A DNA stretch of 64,000 nucleotides, taken from Terfezia claveryi (Eukaryota > Ascomycota > Pezizomycetes > Pezizales > Pezizaceae). The translations under genes and the position numbers were made by a program. Shown here one piece after another: positions 62,690 through 64,000 of this stretch (its first letter is position 1; every line of letters begins with the position of its first letter). Location of the stretch: contig WHUX01000003.1 of the NCBI GenBank assembly GCA_015179025.1, positions 496,001 to 560,000 on the forward strand. The letters run 5' to 3'. Under the pieces are notes generated by a model. That model saw only the letters and a list, made by a program, of their open reading frames with translations, was not told the DNA's origin and did not search any database.

Positions 62690-62822
62690 TACCCCATTTG
62701 GATCGGTTGAGAACGGGGATAATTGGAATACGGTGGATGCCTTTTTCAGCTACCTGTACTCTCACCTCGCTGGTAGAAGCAGCGGGGTCTGTCTGATCAC
62801 CCAGAAAAAAACCGAGATCTAA
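62690..62822 (+). pseudogene. LINE L2-like ORF2 C-terminal remnant
   Basis: VENGDNWNTVDAFFSYLYSH resembles EEDNWDAVEAFFGFLYKR of the copy at 56.8 kb and YEATEAFFELLFREFT of the minus copy, and it is followed by L2-type 3' UTR. Confidence 0.55.
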
Positions 62823-62853
62823 TTGTCTTTCAGTTCCGCTTTATGTACATCAT

Positions 62854-62983
62854 TCATTCGGATTTGTTCTATGTATCTATCTCGCGCGGGTCTGGCAGAT
62901 TAGCTTGCCTCTCCCCTGAATCCACCGGGTTTCCGTGTGGCTCCTCATAGCCCCCCTAATGGGGCTGCATAGGAGTATTAAGT

Positions 62984-63016
<33 letters not shown>
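62854..63016 (+). mobile_element. LINE L2 tail between direct repeats
   Basis: TTATGTACATCAT stands at 62841-62853 and 63017-63029. Between them lie CGCGCGGGTCTGGCAGATTA, GGGTTTCCGTGTGGCTCCTC, CTAATGGGGCTGCATAGGAG and a ~28-base A-run. Either a very short L2 insertion or the tail of the copy starting at 62690. Confidence 0.75.
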
Positions 63017-63018
<2 letters not shown>

Positions 63019-63344
63019 ATGTACATCATGTCACTGCGAGATTTTTACGCCCGTGGCTTTCCACGTTTCAGCCCATTCAGCCCATACTTTACTCTCCTCG
63101 TACATGTATATTCTAGGGCATCAATGCCCGGCCGTCGTCAGTTTTACCCAAAATCGCTAATTTTGAAAAAGGATATACAAAATCAAAGGAAGTTCTATCT
63201 CTGGAATTATTACAAGACTGGCTAATACTCTAATATCCTAAGAAATCTGACCAACAGAACCAGTTCTGCATAGTGTAAGAAGTTCAGGATGTGGTTGCAG
63301 TGGTTGTCAAGTACCATCTCATAACAGATTTGTATTGCTTTTGT

Positions 63345-63425
63345 TTTTTATTAAATAGTCAGTAGTCACATGCGGCCCCGACGTGGGGCCATGGCGAGCC
63401 ATGGGTGGATTCATGTACCCATTCA
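63345..63425 (-). mobile_element. decayed LINE L2 tail
   Basis: T-rich 63336-63350, TAAATAGTCAGTAGTCACATGCGG, CCCCGACGTGGGGCCATGGC and GAGCCATGGGTGGATTCA form a diverged reverse L2 tail. Confidence 0.6.
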
Positions 63426-64000
63426 TTCGCCATCTTGCAGCAGCTCTGGCCGCTATCGCAGTGGAGGAAGAGGGATATTAGGTGAGGTATGAATTCAGGG
63501 ATTTTAACGAATTTTCCCAACGGAGTCGTTTTGGTGGAAATCCGACACTAATGAGCATGCAGCTATACATACATAGATAAAAGGCAGGGAACGGCCCATG
63601 GTTGGATAATCCAGCTGAGTAGCACTCGGGAATGGGCTTCCCGCCCAATGAACTAGTTAGTTTGAAGACAAAGCCAAAAAAAAAGAATATCGGGAAGATG
63701 GCATTGCCTTCTATACGACGCCTTGGGTACCTGATTAGCGCTCCAAGACCTTCGAGTCCCTCTAATCCAGTCTGACAGTGGACCTTCTGTATATGGTGAA
63801 ATGAGAGTGGTCACGACATCGATGAATGTAGACGACGAAAGTAAAAAGAGAAGCAGGAATAGGCGAAGACAAGCACCACCCAGAATAACCCAAAGAGAAA
63901 ACTATGTACAGCAGGTGGTACCCAGACGCCAATACCTATCAGAAGTGACAGGCATAGTGGGGAAGGAGTCAGGCGGGATATTAGCAGGGAAGAAAAGTCG
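63426..64000. other. no supported gene
   Basis: No frames or repeats recognised up to the window edge. Confidence 0.4.

Overview
The window looks like transposon-rich nuclear DNA of a filamentous ascomycete (inferred: short GT..CTAAT..AG introns, a dispersed 5S rRNA gene, LINEs carrying RNase H and Fot1/pogo-type transposons, one of them with C-to-T decay resembling RIP). The species cannot be told from the sequence. Little of it is conventional host coding. The clearest host island is 10.5-15.3 kb: a single-pass membrane protein ORF (+), a convergent 548-residue low-complexity/coiled-coil protein (-), and an intact family-1 dihydroorotate dehydrogenase-like gene (+). A secreted-type ORF lies at 44.0 kb, and a family of Thr-rich membrane/coiled-coil genes at 20.9 and 55.9-58.3 kb is broken by transposons.

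Layout. 0.5-1.5 kb: LINE tail and a pogo-like element with TA duplications. 2.2-2.4 kb: two tRNA-like units. 2561-9798: a decayed Fot1-like element hit three times (solo LTR, a complete non-autonomous LTR element with 284-bp LTRs, and a second Fot1-like element inside its right terminal repeat). 10.5-15.3 kb: host genes. 17-26 kb: degenerate coiled-coil ORFs, a candidate 1.47-kb TIR element and pogo remnants. 26-27.3 kb: 5'-truncated LINE (family L2, minus). 27759-34915: full-length LINE (family L1) with a 13-bp target duplication. 36-41.1 kb: reverse L1 fragment split by a Ty1/copia element, itself carrying a hAT-like MITE. 41137-43758: a second copy of the 2.6-kb Fot1-like family. 44-45.2 kb: secreted ORF running into a G-rich minisatellite. 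45549-47967: a foldback element with ~725-bp arms containing an L1 fragment. 48-49.3 kb: reverse L1 RT fragment. 50-55.5 kb: decayed ORFs, L2 tails and a gypsy-like RT remnant. 55.9-58.3 kb: the Thr-rich gene disrupted by L2, plus a second copy. 59-63.4 kb: more L2 copies and a 980-bp pogo-like element containing a 5S rRNA gene.

The insertion history can be read because many junctions are exact: TA for pogo/Fot1-like elements, 5 bp for LTR elements, 8 bp for the hAT-like MITE, 13-19 bp for LINEs. No pathway or operon links the genes. The main biological signals are transposon layering, an RNA gene inside a transposon, and a small lineage-type membrane gene family.
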